Part shown: positions 45,463 through 54,743 of the stretch, piece after piece
How the letters are laid out: each line of letters starts with the position of its first letter
Position numbering within the stretch: position 1 is the stretch's first letter
Assembly: GCA_016719945.1 (NCBI GenBank)
Contig: JADJYE010000003.1
Location: forward strand, 186,001 to 250,000
Direction: 5' to 3'
DNA: 64,000 bases
DNA from: Polyangiaceae bacterium
GTDB lineage: Bacteria; Myxococcota_A; Polyangia; Polyangiales; Polyangiaceae
Position numbers and translations under genes: made by a program
Notes under the pieces: model-generated
Databases searched by the model: none
Seen by the model: only the letters and a program-made list of their open reading frames with translations
Told to the model about the DNA's origin: nothing

Positions 45463-45999
45463 ATGAACCCCATCCACGACGTGCCGCTGCCCGACGAAAT
45501 CGAGGACGCCTTCCCCGCGATCATCGAGATCCCCTTCGGGTCCAAGCTCAAGTACGAGGTCGACAAGCCGACCGGCCTGCTCCGCCTCGATCGCGTCCTC
45601 TACTCGGCCGTGCACTACCCGGCGAACTACGGGTTCTTCCCGCAGACCCACGCCGACGACGGCGACCCGCTCGACGTGCTCGTCCTCATGCAGGAGGCCG
45701 TCCACCCGCTCACCATCGTCCGCGCTCGCGCCATCGGCGGCTTCAAGATGCGCGACGACATGGGAGAAGACGACAAGATCATCGCCGTCGCGGTCGACGA
45801 TCCGGCGGTCAGCCACTATCAAGCGACGACCGAGCTCCCGCCGCACCTCGTCATCGAGCTGCGCCGCTTCTTCATCGACTACAAGTCGCTCGAAGGCAAA
45901 TTCAGCGAGATCGACGAGCTGTACAACCAGGGCCGCGCGGTGCGCGTCATCCGAAACGCGATCGACGCCTACAAGAAGCTCCACGAACAGCCCGCGTGA
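45463..45999 (+). CDS. ppa: Inorganic pyrophosphatase, family I
   Basis: A soluble Mg-dependent pyrophosphatase of 178 aa that pulls biosynthetic reactions forward. Motifs: FPAIIEIPFGSKLKYEVDK, DRVLYSAVHYPANYGFFPQT and the signature DDGDPLDVLVLM with the metal-binding aspartates, then KIIAVAVDDP and FSEIDELYNQGRA. It starts 13 nt after the flippase-like gene and overlaps the MFS gene by 4 nt (GTGA). Confidence 0.94.
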   Translation: MNPIHDVPLPDEIEDAFPAIIEIPFGSKLKYEVDKPTGLLRLDRVLYSAVHYPANYGFFPQTHADDGDPLDVLVLMQEAVHPLTIVRARAIGGFKMRDDMGEDDKIIAVAVDDPAVSHYQATTELPPHLVIELRRFFIDYKSLEGKFSEIDELYNQGRAVRVIRNAIDAYKKLHEQPA

Positions 46000-47162
46000 C
46001 TCGAGAGGGGCGCCCGGCCGCCCTCGGGCTCTCGGTCTTCTACTTCGTCCACTTCGCCTCCTTCGGCGCCTACCTCCCGTATTTCCCCCGCTGGCTCGAG
46101 TCGCTGGGCGTCACGGGCAGCCGGATGGGCCTGGTGCTCGGCGTCGCGCCGGCGGTCGGCGTCCTCGCCCCCCCGCTGGTGGGCGCGCTCGCCGACGCGC
46201 TGGGGCTACGCGCCCAGCTGCTGCGGGTCGCCGCGGTCGTCGCCGCGCTCTCGATGTTCGGCCTCGCCGCCTTCGCGTCCGCGGCGACCGACCTGGCTGG
46301 CCCGACGGCGACCGCGGCCATCGCGCTGGCGGTCGGCGTGACGGCGCTCGCTCGCACCCCCCTCTTCGGCATCGCCGACGTGCTCACCCTCGAGTCGCTC
46401 GGCGAGCGAAAAGAGGGCTTCGGTCGCATCCGCATGTGGGGGTCGCTCGGCTTCGTCGCCGCGGTCGCCGCGCTGGGCGCGGTGATCGACGTCAGCCATC
46501 GAACGAGCCTCCCGCTGGCCATCGGCGGGCTCTTCCTCGCGACCGCGGTCGCCGCGCTGTTCGTGCCCGCGCGGCCTGCCCCGCTCGCTGGGCCATCGCG
46601 CGCCGCCTTGGTCGCCATGCGGCGTCACCTGCCCTTCTTCGCGGCCATCGCGCTGTGGCAGCTCGGCAACGCCGCGTACGACACCACCTTCACGCTCCGC
46701 GCGCGCGACGCGGGCGCGTCCGATCTCGAGACCGGCCTGTTGTGGGGAGCCGGCGTGCTCGCGGAGGTGGCGCTGATGGCGTTCGGTCCGCGCGTGCTGC
46801 GCGCTGGGTCCGTGCGCTCGCTCCTCCTCGTCGGCATCGCCGCGTCCGCCGCGCGGTATGCGGGCGTCGCGCTCGCGCCGTCGCTCGCGGCTCTCTTCGC
46901 GGTCCAGCCGCTGCACGCCATCACCTTCGGCGTCACCTGGCTCGCGGCGAACGCGCAGCTCCCTCACGTCGCGCACGAAGACCGCCTCGCGACCGCGCAA
47001 GGCGCGCTCGCCGCCAGCGTCGCGGTCGGGAGCGTCGCCGGCAGCCTGCTATGGCCGACGCTGTACGAGAGCGCCTCGGCCAGGGTCGTGTTCGCGGGCG
47101 CGAGCGCGTGCGCGCTCGCGGGCCTGTTGCCCGCGAGCCTCATCTCACGCGAAGGGCGTTAG
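45996..47162 (+). CDS. MFS transporter (PPP/nucleoside-symporter-like)
   Basis: A 388-aa, 12-helix transporter. The N-terminus FYFVHFASFGAYLPYFPRWL and the A-motif-like LVGALADALGLRAQLLR resemble the phenylpropionate/nucleoside permease branch of MFS. A second conserved block is RTPLFGIADVLTLESLGERK with FGRIRMWGSLGFV. The substrate cannot be read from the sequence. GTG start inside the ppa stop; last gene of the six-gene operon. Confidence 0.85.
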   Translation: MTREGRPAALGLSVFYFVHFASFGAYLPYFPRWLESLGVTGSRMGLVLGVAPAVGVLAPPLVGALADALGLRAQLLRVAAVVAALSMFGLAAFASAATDLAGPTATAAIALAVGVTALARTPLFGIADVLTLESLGERKEGFGRIRMWGSLGFVAAVAALGAVIDVSHRTSLPLAIGGLFLATAVAALFVPARPAPLAGPSRAALVAMRRHLPFFAAIALWQLGNAAYDTTFTLRARDAGASDLETGLLWGAGVLAEVALMAFGPRVLRAGSVRSLLLVGIAASAARYAGVALAPSLAALFAVQPLHAITFGVTWLAANAQLPHVAHEDRLATAQGALAASVAVGSVAGSLLWPTLYESASARVVFAGASACALAGLLPASLISREGR

Positions 47163-47345
47163 GCGGTGTGCCAGAGATGGTGTAGTCACGCTCGAGCGCT
47201 CCTCTCTGCAGAGAGCCGAAGGCCGCTCGGTGACGGAGGGGACGTCGGCGCGGGGGCGTCAGCGCGGCCGCCCCCGAAGCGACGCTCGGCGCGGCCGCCC
47301 CGGAAGCGGCGCCAGGCCCCCGCCGCCCCCGCAGCGACACCACTC

Positions 47346-47531
47346 GGGGACCTGCCGTGGCCATGTCCCCCGGTTGGGTCGCACCCTGAGGCCGACAACG
47401 GGCGTTTTGAGCCGTGCTCGACTGGGGCACCTCAGGACTTGCGGCACATCGCGAGGGCCCGCGGCTCTTCGCGCCCCCGACCTGCGACAGCACCGGGGGA
47501 CATGCCGGCCATGTCGCCCTGTCCGGTCGCA
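47346..47531. repeat. Diverged hairpin-forming repeats upstream of the 137-bp array
   Basis: Two imperfect copies of a roughly 37-bp sequence (47346-47383 and 47495-47531) share GGCCATGTC and end in GGTCGCA; a third fragment (ATTCGGTCGCA) follows about 47541. Copy 1 can pair GGGGAC with GTCCCC and copy 2 GACATG with CATGTC. The flanking sequence 47163-47345 shows no gene, only GC-rich simple sequence with repeated GCGGCCGCCCC. Confidence 0.45.
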
Positions 47532-47654
47532 GCTATGCCCCCCGATTCGGTCGCATCCCTCGCAATGGCCGCGTCGGCGTTCTGCGGCCGCCGCCCGCTC
47601 AGCCGCTCAGCGGGGCACGTCGCAGCGAGCCGCGGCATAGCCTCTCGATGATCG

Positions 47655-48283
47655 GCGACAGCTCGGCGGACCCTTACGGCCAGGGGTGCCCTCGCTGTCG
47701 CCGGCAGCGCCGATCGGTCACCGCGCACGGCCACAAAGCGCGCGATTCGCGGAGCTGAGGGCGGCCACGCCCAGCGCAATCGCTCGCTCCGGCGACAGCT
47801 CGGCGGACCCTTACGGCCAGGGGTGCCCTCGCTGTCGCCGGCAGCGCCGATCGGTCACCGCGCACGGCCACAAAGCGCGCGATTCGCGGAGCTGAGGGCG
47901 GCCACGCCCAGCGCAATCGCTCGCTCCGGCGACAGCTCGGCGGACCCTGGCGGCCAAGGTAGGCCTCGCTGTCGCCGGCAGCGCCGATCGGTCACCGCGC
48001 ACGGCCACAAAGCGCGATTCGCGGAGCTGAGGGCGGCCACGCCCAGCGCAATCGCTCGCTCCGGCGACAGCTCGGCGGACCCTGGCGGCCAGGGTGGGCC
48101 GCGCTGTCGCCGGCAGCGCCGATCGGTCACCGCGCACGGCCACAACGGCGCGCGATTCGCGGAGCTGAGGGCGGCCACGCCCAGCGCAATCGCTCGCTCC
48201 GGCGACAGCTCGGCGGACCCTGGCGGCCAAGGTAGGCCTCGCTGTCGCCGGCAGCGCCGATCGGTCACCGCGCACGGCCAGGC
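47655..48283. repeat. 137-bp tandem repeat array, about 4.6 copies
   Basis: Units start (at GCGACAGCTCGGCGGA) at 47655, 47792, 47929, 48064 and 48202, giving periods of 137, 137, 135 and 138 bp. Each complete unit contains an 11-bp inverted repeat, CCGGCGACAGC and GCTGTCGCCGG, separated by about 30 nt; the sequence between the arms is the most variable part between copies. It lies in the 1.24-kb gap between the MFS gene and the Gly-rich lipoprotein gene. Long frames through it are by-products of GC content; the period is not a multiple of three. The right flank 48284-48405 has a short AT-richer patch (about 48318-48345) but no gene. Confidence 0.85.
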
Positions 48284-48405
48284 GGGCCGACCGCGCCGCC
48301 CTCTCGGGCCGACTTCGCATAACTGGTGTTTTGGTAACTTTCTGAGGCCCGCGGCCCGGCGCACGGGCGCTCTCCGCGGGCTCGGCCTGGGGGGCAGCCC
48401 GTCGC

Positions 48406-49976
48406 CTACAGCTCGAGCCGCTGCTCGACGACCCCGTCGGCGCCCGCTCCGCCGGGCTCGAGCCCATTGTCCCCGCCGGGCCCGCCCACGCCCTCGCTCG
48501 ACCCGCTCACGTCCACCGTCCCTCCCACGGGCTCCGCGCCCACGTAGGCGATCCCGACCGCGTGGCCGCCCCGCCCGCCACCGCCATTGCCCCCGTGGCC
48601 TCCGGCGCCGCCAGCGCCTCCCGCGCAAGCGTCCACGACCGTGCCGCCACCCGTGCCGCCCAATCCCAGAAGCCCGCCTTGCTGTCCAAACTGCCCCATC
48701 CCACCGGCGCCGCCCGCGCCGCCGCTGCCCACCGTCACCGTCACCCCGTCGCCCAGCGTCAGCGTGGCGTTCAGCGACACGATGCCCAGGCTGCTGCCGC
48801 CTCCGCGCGCCCCGCCGCCCCGGCCTCCCCGCCGCACCCTCCTGCGCCGCCGCCGCCCCCGCCGGCTCCGTGGCTCGACGCGCTCGCCCTCGAGCCCCCG
48901 CCGCCGCCGCCGCTATGCCCGTAGCCACCCGCCTCGCCCGGCTCGCCGTCCGCCGCCGTGAACCCGTCCGCGTCGGCGACGCCCAGCGAGGTCGCGCCCA
49001 GGCCAGGGTTGCCGTCATTCCCGGGGCCACCTGTTTCGCCGCCGCCGAGCCCAACTCCTACGCCACAGTTGAGAGCGCCGCCACCCTGTCCTGTGCCACC
49101 CAAACCGCCCCCACCGGGGTCCGGGAAGTCGCCCGCCTGACCATTCCCTGCAGGGCCGTTTGGGAGCGGACCCCCCGCGCCCCCAAAGCCCCCCGACAGC
49201 GCCACGAGGCCGCAGGTGTTGGCGCCCCCCATCGCGTTGACAGGCACGGTGCCCGCCACGGCCCCCGTCATCCCGCCCTGAGCCCTCGCCAGCTGCTCCA
49301 CCTGCGCCGGCGGCGCCGCGCCCGCCGCGCCATCGCCCGCCGTGATCCCCACCGCCTCGAGCTCCACCGTCGCCTCGCTCACCAAGAGCCCCAGGCTGCT
49401 CGCCCCGGCCGCCTCGGCGCTCGGCGCTTCGAGGTCCAGCGACATCACCCGCGAGCTGCCCGCCCCCGTGATGCGCATCGCCGGCACGTCGGCCTCCCCC
49501 AGGATCAACGGGCGCGCGCCGCCCGCGCTGTACGTCCAGCTCTCGCACGCAAAACCCCCGAACAGCGACGTGCCCGCGCTCACCTCCACGCTCCCCAAAG
49601 GTGTCGCCCCCCGCACGTACACCCGCGCCGCGCTCGGCTCGTTTTGCAGGGCCTCCACCAGGCTGCCATAGGGAGACGCCTGGCTGCCGTCGCCCCCGGT
49701 CGCCCCCGCCTGCACGAACACGCCGCACGAGGCGCCCACCGCGACCCCTTCGGTGGGTGCGCACTCGGCGGCGATGCCCCCGCCCTCGCCGCCCTCGCCG
49801 CCACCGCCCGGCCCCCCGCCGCCGTTCCCCTGCCCTCCGCCGCCGAGCGGAACGCATGCGTACCCCTCGGGGCAGCTGTCGTCCCCGCAGCCCGACCCGA
49901 GCGCGGCGAAGAGCCCCGCCGTCAACAGCCTCACCACCACGCCCCGCACGTGCCTCGGCTCGCCGATCATCTTCAT
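48406..49976 (-). CDS. Gly-rich lipoprotein, PGRS-like (frameshifted)
   Basis: About 523 aa after repair. The signal peptide ends in a lipobox (ALGSGC) followed by the Cys motif DDSCPEGYACVPL and a Gly tract. A domain with parallel-beta-helix-like repeats follows (GSLVEALQNE, ARVYVRGATPLGSVEV, TSLFGGFACESW, SSRVMSLDLEA). The C-terminal half is very Gly-rich (GGFGGAGGPLPNGPAGNGQA and similar). The first frame ends near 48772; the neighbouring frame continues with SSLGIVSLNATLTLGDGVTV and ends at the TAG at 48406. Length is 1571 nt, so one base is missing, most likely in the G4 run at about 48818-48821. GGGGAG precedes the ATG. Surface-exposed role assumed. Confidence 0.75.
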
Positions 49977-50153
49977 CTCCCCTCAGTCGGCCTTCAGCGT
50001 CTCCCGTGGACAGGGTTTCTGTCGAGCCCTGCTCGCTGAGCACGAAGCCGCTCCCACGGACGTCCGTCCGTGGTCGCAGGTCGAAGCCGAGCTCCGCGCG
50101 GGGCTCCGGTCGGCAGTCCCCAAGAAGCGGAGCTTCGAGCTCGTTGCCGGGGA

Positions 50154-51284
50154 CTAACCCGGGATCGTCTCGCAGCCGAGCACGACCCGGATCGCGCCCT
50201 CAGCGTCAGCCTGGACCGTGTCGCAGGTGCCCGGGCAGAGGATGATCTGCTGCGGATCGGCCGGGTTGTCGTAGTACCAGCCGTTGCCCCCGGCGCACGC
50301 GGCCTCATTGGGGACGTTGCCGAAGGTCTGCGGCGTGCCGCCGCCGCCGGGCGTGTACTCGACGTTGACGAGGTTCGGGTTGAAGTCGCCCATCGTCGGC
50401 TCGGGGATATCGAGCTCACAGGCGAGCAGCTCGCCGCGGATCGCCTGCAGCGCCGCGAGCAGCTCGTCCTCCGTGTTGCCGTTGCCCACGAAGAAGGAAG
50501 AGCCGCCGCCTGCGGTCGCGATCTGCGTGAGCTGGGACTCGTTCGAGCCTGCCAGGCCGACCGTGTAGGTGACCACGCCGTCGAGCAGACCCGAGGCAGC
50601 GATGTTCGAGATCCCGCTGATGCTCTCGTCGCAGCCGTTCGGCTCACCGTCGGTGACGAGGATCACCACCACCTTGTGGGTCGGGTTGTTCACCAGGTAG
50701 GCCGAGCTCCACGCGATGCCGCCCTCGAGCGCGGCGGACATCGGCGTCGGACCGCTCGGGTCTTGCGCGTTGATCGCCGCGATCAGCGCGGCCTCTTGCG
50801 TGTCGGTGGGCGCCGCGTCGGCAGTGAGCGTGCCGACGTCGACGTTGGGGGTCGCGCAGGCGCCGACGCTGCACGAGTTTTCGTTGCACTGCCCCTCGGG
50901 GAAGAACCTGAGGGCCACCTCGAGATCGGCGGCGCCCGGGTCGCCGAAGAACGCCTTCAGGGCGTTGGTCGAGTTCACCCACTTGTTGTCGTTGTCCATC
51001 GAGCCCGACTTGTCGAACGTGATGAACATCGTGAGCGGCGCGAGCTCGGCCTCGATCGACTCGCTCGCGCACTCCATCGTGTTGACGGTGCTGCCGCCCG
51101 AGCCGCCGATGTTGAAGCCGGCGCCGTTGCCGCCGTCACTGGAGCCGCCGCCGGCGTTGCCCCCGCCGGTGCTCGAGCCGGCGCCCGTGTTGCTGCCAGC
51201 CCCGCTTCCACCCGAACCGTTCGGCGAGTCGGGAGCACAAGCGGCGAGCAACGCGAGGACACAGCCAAGGCCAAGGGACTTCAT
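50154..51284 (-). CDS. Lipoprotein with von Willebrand factor A domain
   Basis: About 376 aa from the ATG at 51284; an upstream start at 51302 is less likely because the signal peptide begins at MKSLGLGCVLALLAAC. After the lipid Cys there is a Gly/Ser/Asn-rich linker. The VWA domain has a complete MIDAS: FDKSGSM (DxSxS), a Thr in SGPTPMSAALEGG and the Asp in VTDGEPNGC. Many Cys residues suggest disulfides in the C-terminal part. Probably a surface metal-dependent adhesion or binding protein. Same strand as the Gly-rich lipoprotein, 177 bp apart. Confidence 0.85.
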   Translation of the reverse strand: MKSLGLGCVLALLAACAPDSPNGSGGSGAGSNTGAGSSTGGGNAGGGSSDGGNGAGFNIGGSGGSTVNTMECASESIEAELAPLTMFITFDKSGSMDNDNKWVNSTNALKAFFGDPGAADLEVALRFFPEGQCNENSCSVGACATPNVDVGTLTADAAPTDTQEAALIAAINAQDPSGPTPMSAALEGGIAWSSAYLVNNPTHKVVVILVTDGEPNGCDESISGISNIAASGLLDGVVTYTVGLAGSNESQLTQIATAGGGSSFFVGNGNTEDELLAALQAIRGELLACELDIPEPTMGDFNPNLVNVEYTPGGGGTPQTFGNVPNEAACAGGNGWYYDNPADPQQIILCPGTCDTVQADAEGAIRVVLGCETIPG

Positions 51285-51409
51285 GACCCAAGGGTACTGC
51301 AACGCTCGTTCCAGCCAAGCGCTCGCAACGGCCCTAGAAAATTGAAGTGGGACAACGTCGGCGGATCATCACCCCTGATACCCGCGATGCCCACCCAGCG
51401 CGGCGACGC

Positions 51410-53116
51410 CTACTCCTTCGACTGCTCTTTCGCCCAGGAGTCGCGCAGCCCAACGGTGCGGTTGACCACGAGCCGCTCGGCCTGCGAGTCGCGGTCCACC
51501 ACATAGTAGCCGAGCCGCTCGAACTGATATGTCGACCCGGGGGCGGAACCTGCGAGCGACAGCTCCGCGAAGGCCGTCGGGAGCGTCTCGAGCGAGCCAG
51601 GGTTGAGGTTCTTCTTGTAGTCCTCGCCCTCGGGGACATCGGACGGCTCGGGCGCGGCGAACAGCCGGTCGTAGTTGCGCACCTCGCACACCGCGTTCTT
51701 CTCGGCCGAGACCCAGTGGATGACGCCCTTCACCTTGCGCGGCTCGCCGCCCGCGCCGGGCATGCTCGCGGCGTCGTGCGAGCACACCAGCTCCACGACC
51801 TCGCCCGCGGCGTTGGTCACGACGCGCTCGCACTTGATGATGGGACCGAAGCGCAGCCGCACCTCCCGGCCCGGTCCCAGCCGGAAGAACTTCTTCGGCG
51901 GGTCGAGCATGAAGTCGGTCGCCTCGATGTAGAGCTCGCGCGACAGCGCCACCTTGCGCGAGCCCATCTCGGCGTTCGAGGGATGGTTCGGCGCGTAGAG
52001 CGCGGTGATCTCGCCCGCTGGCAACGTCTCGATCGTCACCTTGAGCGGCTTGGTCACGACCATCGCGCGCGGCGCGGTCTTGTCGAGCTCCTCTCGGATG
52101 CAGTGATCGAGCAGCTCGAACTCGACCTGCTGCGCCGCCTTCGCCACGCCGATTCGATCACAGAAATCGCGCAGCGCCGCGGCCGGCACACCCCTGCGCC
52201 TCAGCCCCGCGATCGTCGGCATGCGCGGGTCGTCCCAGTCGGCGACGGTCTTCGTCTCTACCAGGTCCTTCAGCTTTCGCTTGCTCGTCAGCAGGTACGT
52301 GACCTCCATGCGCGCGAACTCATATTGGTTCGGCCGCTCGTCCGAGCTTCGCTGCGTCCACTTGTCGATCGGCAGCACCTCGAGGCACCAGTCGTACAGC
52401 GGCCTGTGGTCCTCGAACTCGAGGGTGCAGATCGAGTGGGTCGTGCCCTCGATCGCGTCCGAGAGCGCGTGGGCGTAGTCGTACATCGGGTAGATGACCC
52501 ACTTGGTGCCGGTCTTCGGGTGCGGCTGCCGCTTGATGCGATAGAGCACGGGGTCGCGCAGGTTGAAGTTGGGCGAGGCCATGTCGATCTTCGCGCGCAG
52601 CGTGCGGGACCCATCGGGAAACTCACCCGCGCGCATCTTGCGAAACAGCTCGAGGCTCTCGGCGACCGAGCGCGACCGATGGGGGCTCTCCTTGCCCGGC
52701 TGCCCGGGCACGCCGCGCAGCTCGCGCATCTCGTCGCTCGACAGATCGCAGACGAACGCCTTGCCCGCCTCGATCAGCGCCTCGGCGTGCTCGTAGATGG
52801 CGTCGAAGTAGTCCGACGCGAAGCGCAGGTCGGCGCCCCAGTCGAAGCCCAGCCAGCGCACGTCCTGCTCGATCGAGCGGATGAAGAGCTCCTCCTCGGT
52901 CGCCGGGTTGGTGTCGTCGAAGCGCAGGAAGCAGCGGCCGCCGAAGTCCTTCGCGATGCCGAAGTTCAAGCAGATGCTCTTGGCGTGGCCGATGTGCAAG
53001 AAGCCGTTCGGCTCCGGTGGGAAGCGCGTCTGCACCCGGCCCCCGCGCTTCCCGCCCTTGCGGTCCTCTTGGATGAGCTGGCGGATGAAGTCGTTCTTCG
53101 GTGCTTCGTTCGACAT
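51410..53116 (-). CDS. glnS: Glutaminyl-tRNA synthetase
   Basis: A class I aminoacyl-tRNA synthetase of 568 aa from the ATG at 53116 (MSNEAPKNDF). Signature PEPNGFLHIGHAKS (HIGH) is near residue 36, and LRFDDTNPATEEE and DWVIYPMYDYAH-like sequence (WVIYPMYDYAHALSDAIEG) mark the catalytic core. The KMSKS-type loop is LTSKRKL. The C-terminal anticodon-binding barrels follow (GPGREVRLRFG). The presence of GlnRS means Gln-tRNA is charged directly in this organism. Confidence 0.94.
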   Translation of the reverse strand: MSNEAPKNDFIRQLIQEDRKGGKRGGRVQTRFPPEPNGFLHIGHAKSICLNFGIAKDFGGRCFLRFDDTNPATEEELFIRSIEQDVRWLGFDWGADLRFASDYFDAIYEHAEALIEAGKAFVCDLSSDEMRELRGVPGQPGKESPHRSRSVAESLELFRKMRAGEFPDGSRTLRAKIDMASPNFNLRDPVLYRIKRQPHPKTGTKWVIYPMYDYAHALSDAIEGTTHSICTLEFEDHRPLYDWCLEVLPIDKWTQRSSDERPNQYEFARMEVTYLLTSKRKLKDLVETKTVADWDDPRMPTIAGLRRRGVPAAALRDFCDRIGVAKAAQQVEFELLDHCIREELDKTAPRAMVVTKPLKVTIETLPAGEITALYAPNHPSNAEMGSRKVALSRELYIEATDFMLDPPKKFFRLGPGREVRLRFGPIIKCERVVTNAAGEVVELVCSHDAASMPGAGGEPRKVKGVIHWVSAEKNAVCEVRNYDRLFAAPEPSDVPEGEDYKKNLNPGSLETLPTAFAELSLAGSAPGSTYQFERLGYYVVDRDSQAERLVVNRTVGLRDSWAKEQSKE

Positions 53117-53282
53117 CGGGGGGGCGACGCTAGGCCAGCGATCCATCCGCGGAAAGACGTTCGAGCGCGCCGCCCACCTGACAGCCGCCAGTCAGGCGCC
53201 GCCTCGAGGCCGCGTCGGTGTCCCTCGCCGCGAGAAACGTCTTGACGTGCCCGTCCGAAAAGGTAGGGTTCGCCGCGTCCTC

Positions 53283-53355
53283 GGGCCTGTAGCTCAGCTG
53301 GGAGAGCGCTAGAATCGCACTCTAGAGGTCAACGGTTCGATCCCGTTCAGGTCCA
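53283..53355 (+). tRNA. tRNA-Ala (anticodon CGC)
   Basis: A 73-nt cloverleaf. Acceptor stem GGGCCTG/CAGGTCC with a G3-T70 pair, the alanine identity element, and A73. D arm GCTC/GAGC, anticodon stem CTAGA/TCTAG with loop ATCGCAC (anticodon CGC at 53316-53318, reading GCG), T arm AACGG/CCGTT with loop TTCGATC, and a 5-nt variable loop. CCA is not encoded (ACC is followed by GCC). It is transcribed on the plus strand, divergent from glnS. Confidence 0.95.
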
Positions 53356-53367
53356 CCGCCCGATGAT

Positions 53368-53401
53368 GAAGCCCTCGAAGCCGCAAGGCTCCGGGGGCTT
53401 C
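53368..53401 (+). terminator. Terminator hairpin after tRNA-Ala
   Basis: GAAGCCC (53368-53374) pairs with GGGCTTC (53395-53401), and an inner stem AGCC/GGCT closes on GCAA. It starts 12 nt after the tRNA end, the expected place for an intrinsic terminator. Confidence 0.6.
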
Positions 53402-53462
53402 GCGTCTTCGGTCGCCGGCCGTACGTCGACGACGCGACGTTTGGCTGTACCCTGCCTGTGAA

Positions 53463-54743
53463 GTGCTGCGTCCCTCGGCGCCTACCCGGCTCACTCGTCG
53501 CGCCGCCTTCCTTCTGGGCCTGACGGCTGCCGCCGTCGTCTCGATGGCGGGCGTCGCCTGCGAGACCGAGCTCTCCGACGTCCCCTTCGCGTGTGACGCC
53601 GGCGGCACCTGCCCCGAGGGGTTCACCTGCGAGGCCACGGTCTGCGTGCGCGACGGCGCGCGCCCCGCCGTGAGCCGCCCGATGCGCGTCTCGTGGATCA
53701 ACTCCGGGGAGATGTTCTGGTTCGCGTCGCCGCGCGGCGGGGCCGATCTCGTGGTCAACGACGGCTTCACCGAAGGGGGCCGCGCCCTCTACCAGGTGCA
53801 CGTCGCCGCCGACGGGAGCGTCGAGGACCCGGTCGTGCTGATCGATTTCGGCGAGCAGTTCCCCACGTCCTCGGCGGTCGTCGCGCTCGACGACGACCGC
53901 TACGGCGTGCTCACGCTCACCTTCCCCAGCGTCGAGTCGACCGAGCAAGAGCTGCTCTTCTACAGCGTCCCGCGGGACGGCTCGGGTGCCGCCGAGGTGA
54001 TCGCCACACCCGTCGAGATGCCGCGCTTCGTCGGCGGCGCCGAGCCCGCCTACGTGAGCGCGCTCGCTCGCGATGGCGGCGTCGATGTCTCGTACGCCGA
54101 CCCGGGGGAGGGCGGTCGGGTGATCATCGGCCGCCTCGAGCTCGACGGCGCAGCCGAGCTCGTCATCGAGCCGCGTGTCGTGGTCCCGCTCGCCCAGGTG
54201 CTCCCGCTCTCCGCCGACACCGTCTTGTGGGACCTCGGCGACGCGCTCGCGCTTCGGGTCGGCTTCGAGACCAACGAGCTGTGGCGCATCCCGGATGGAG
54301 AGGGCGTGGAGCCCGAGGGGCCCCTCCTGCTCGAGGACGACCCCGTCTACGCCTTCTCGGACCGCGTCGTCACCGTCGCGGTCAACGAGACTGAAGAGGG
54401 CGCGACCCTCGCGTTCGAGATTTACGATTGGCAGGGCTCGCGGCTCGAGGAGATCGTGGCCGGTCCGACCGAGGCTGGGCTCATCCCGTATACGGGCGTC
54501 CCCTCCGAGGGAGGGGCGCTGTTCGCGCCCGTGTTCTCGAGCGAAGACCTCGGCACGATCGACGCGGCCGTCTTGGGCACCGGCGGGACCCTCGAGCGGG
54601 TCGCCTCGATCGCGCGCCCCGGCTCCGACGAGCTGTACGAGGGGCGCGCCCTCCGCGTCGACGGGCAGGTGTACTTCGCGTGGACCGCGTTTCACGGCTC
54701 GCTCATGGATCTCTGGGTCGGCGTCTCGCCGGAGGGCTCGTGA
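53463..54743 (+). CDS. Lipoprotein with Cys-rich N-terminal motif, member 1 of a tandem pair
   Basis: A 426-aa lipoprotein with GTG start. The signal peptide (FLLGLTAAAVVSMAGVAC) is followed by CETELSDVPFACDAGGTCPE and GFTCEATVCV, a small disulfide-rich module. The remaining about 350 residues are beta-rich with repeated strands (GRALYQVHVAADGSVEDPVV, LFYSVPRDGSGAAEVIATPV, GALFAPVFSSEDLGTIDAAV), possibly a beta-propeller. The next gene overlaps by 4 nt and encodes a related protein. Function unknown; outer-surface location inferred. Confidence 0.78.
   Translation: MLRPSAPTRLTRRAAFLLGLTAAAVVSMAGVACETELSDVPFACDAGGTCPEGFTCEATVCVRDGARPAVSRPMRVSWINSGEMFWFASPRGGADLVVNDGFTEGGRALYQVHVAADGSVEDPVVLIDFGEQFPTSSAVVALDDDRYGVLTLTFPSVESTEQELLFYSVPRDGSGAAEVIATPVEMPRFVGGAEPAYVSALARDGGVDVSYADPGEGGRVIIGRLELDGAAELVIEPRVVVPLAQVLPLSADTVLWDLGDALALRVGFETNELWRIPDGEGVEPEGPLLLEDDPVYAFSDRVVTVAVNETEEGATLAFEIYDWQGSRLEEIVAGPTEAGLIPYTGVPSEGGALFAPVFSSEDLGTIDAAVLGTGGTLERVASIARPGSDELYEGRALRVDGQVYFAWTAFHGSLMDLWVGVSPEGS

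Noticed and set aside
47655..48283. CRISPR array.
   Set aside because: The units are 137 bp and nearly identical throughout, with no unique spacers and no cas genes in the window.
47811..49054. Minus-strand frames across the repeat array that produce repeated peptides (such as GDRSALPATAR).
   Set aside because: The repeated peptides follow simply from tandem DNA repeats. Similar repeats appear on the opposite strand and in other frames, and there is no ribosome-binding site.
47823..50039. A plus-strand frame of 738 codons through the 137-bp repeats and over the Gly-rich lipoprotein gene.
   Set aside because: It runs through non-coding repeats with varying period and then antisense to a gene with a signal peptide; the product is Arg/Pro low-complexity sequence.
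53322..54695. A minus-strand frame of 457 codons starting opposite lipoprotein member 1 and ending over the tRNA.
   Set aside because: It covers the tRNA-Ala gene and its terminator and shows no domain; it is an antisense shadow.
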